Shown piece by piece: positions 41,482 to 41,487 of a DNA stretch of 41,487 bases. The stretch's first letter is position 1. Each line of letters starts with the position of its first letter. This stretch comes from Pseudomonas sp. R5(2019) (lineage in GTDB: Bacteria > Pseudomonadota > Gammaproteobacteria > Pseudomonadales > Pseudomonadaceae), in NCBI RefSeq assembly GCF_009905435.1, contig NZ_JAAAMT010000048.1:1-41487 (forward strand). The letters are read 5' to 3'. Below the pieces are notes generated by a model. The model was not told the DNA's origin. It saw nothing but the letters and a program-made list of their open reading frames with translations, and made no database searches. Position numbers and translations under genes: made by a program.

Positions 41482-41487
41482 TGGCCA

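Overview
This window is chromosomal DNA from a Pseudomonas of the fluorescens/putida group. The evidence is high GC with strong codon bias and Pseudomonas-type REP/REPIN palindromes (TGTAGGAGC... / ...GCTCCTACA). It also carries gene sets known from this genus: trkH, a PlpD-type patatin transporter, recQ-yecA, a LapA-family adhesin with its type I exporter, the gbuR-gbuA guanidinobutyrate locus with a PA1414-family microprotein, and a YbdG-type MscS channel. No rRNA, tRNA, prophage or CRISPR is visible. Most of the window is ordinary core or soft-core genome. The accessory-looking parts are the truncated IS110 end at the left edge, the adhesin/secretion locus and a long inverted repeat beside it.

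Layout. 1-5.5 kb: edge of an IS110-family element next to a REP, a YdjA-like nitroreductase, TrkH, an AraC regulator divergent from an HD-domain (PhnZ-like) protein, an LpxH-like metallophosphoesterase and a SelW-like Rdx protein. 5.5-13.3 kb: PlpD-like patatin/beta-barrel protein convergent with a FimV-like protein, a MarR regulator with a candidate operator, RecQ, YecA-like UPF0149 protein and a YbaN/DUF454 membrane protein. 13.3-23.9 kb: a 1490-residue secreted adhesin with a LapA-type retention module and LapG-type TAAG cleavage site, divergent from a complete type I secretion operon (TolC-type outer membrane protein, LapB-type ABC ATPase, LapC-type HlyD adaptor). A 582-bp control region between them holds a FleQ-like box and a nested dyad. 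The operon is followed by a 355-bp long inverted repeat built around REP sequences.

23.9-29.9 kb: DTW-domain tRNA modification enzyme; divergent gbuR/gbuA with a clear operator dyad; a truncated NTF2/SnoaL-like remnant; a sodium:solute symporter; an acyl-carrier-like protein that lacks the phosphopantetheine serine; a 41-residue PA1414-family gene on the minus strand; and an EamA exporter. 30-35.8 kb: DUF2513-like regulator with a clean terminator, a small secreted two-cysteine protein, a DEAD-box RNA helicase, a YbdG-type channel overlapping convergently with a YigM-like transporter, AzoR and another small secreted protein. 35.8-41.5 kb: a co-directional run of LysR regulator, alpha/beta hydrolase, periplasmic cyclophilin and ABC exporter, then a convergent FemAB/GNAT-like protein, a REPIN and a terminal hairpin.

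How genes work together. The clearest functional unit is the adhesin plus its T1SS. By analogy with LapA/MapA, the adhesin would be held in the outer-membrane TolC pore by its N-terminal module and released by the LapG protease when c-di-GMP falls; lapD and lapG are not in this window. The second unit is gbuR-gbuA-symporter, for uptake and hydrolysis of guanidinobutyrate or a related guanidino compound. Functions are inferred from recognisable motifs and remembered family features. No database search was possible.
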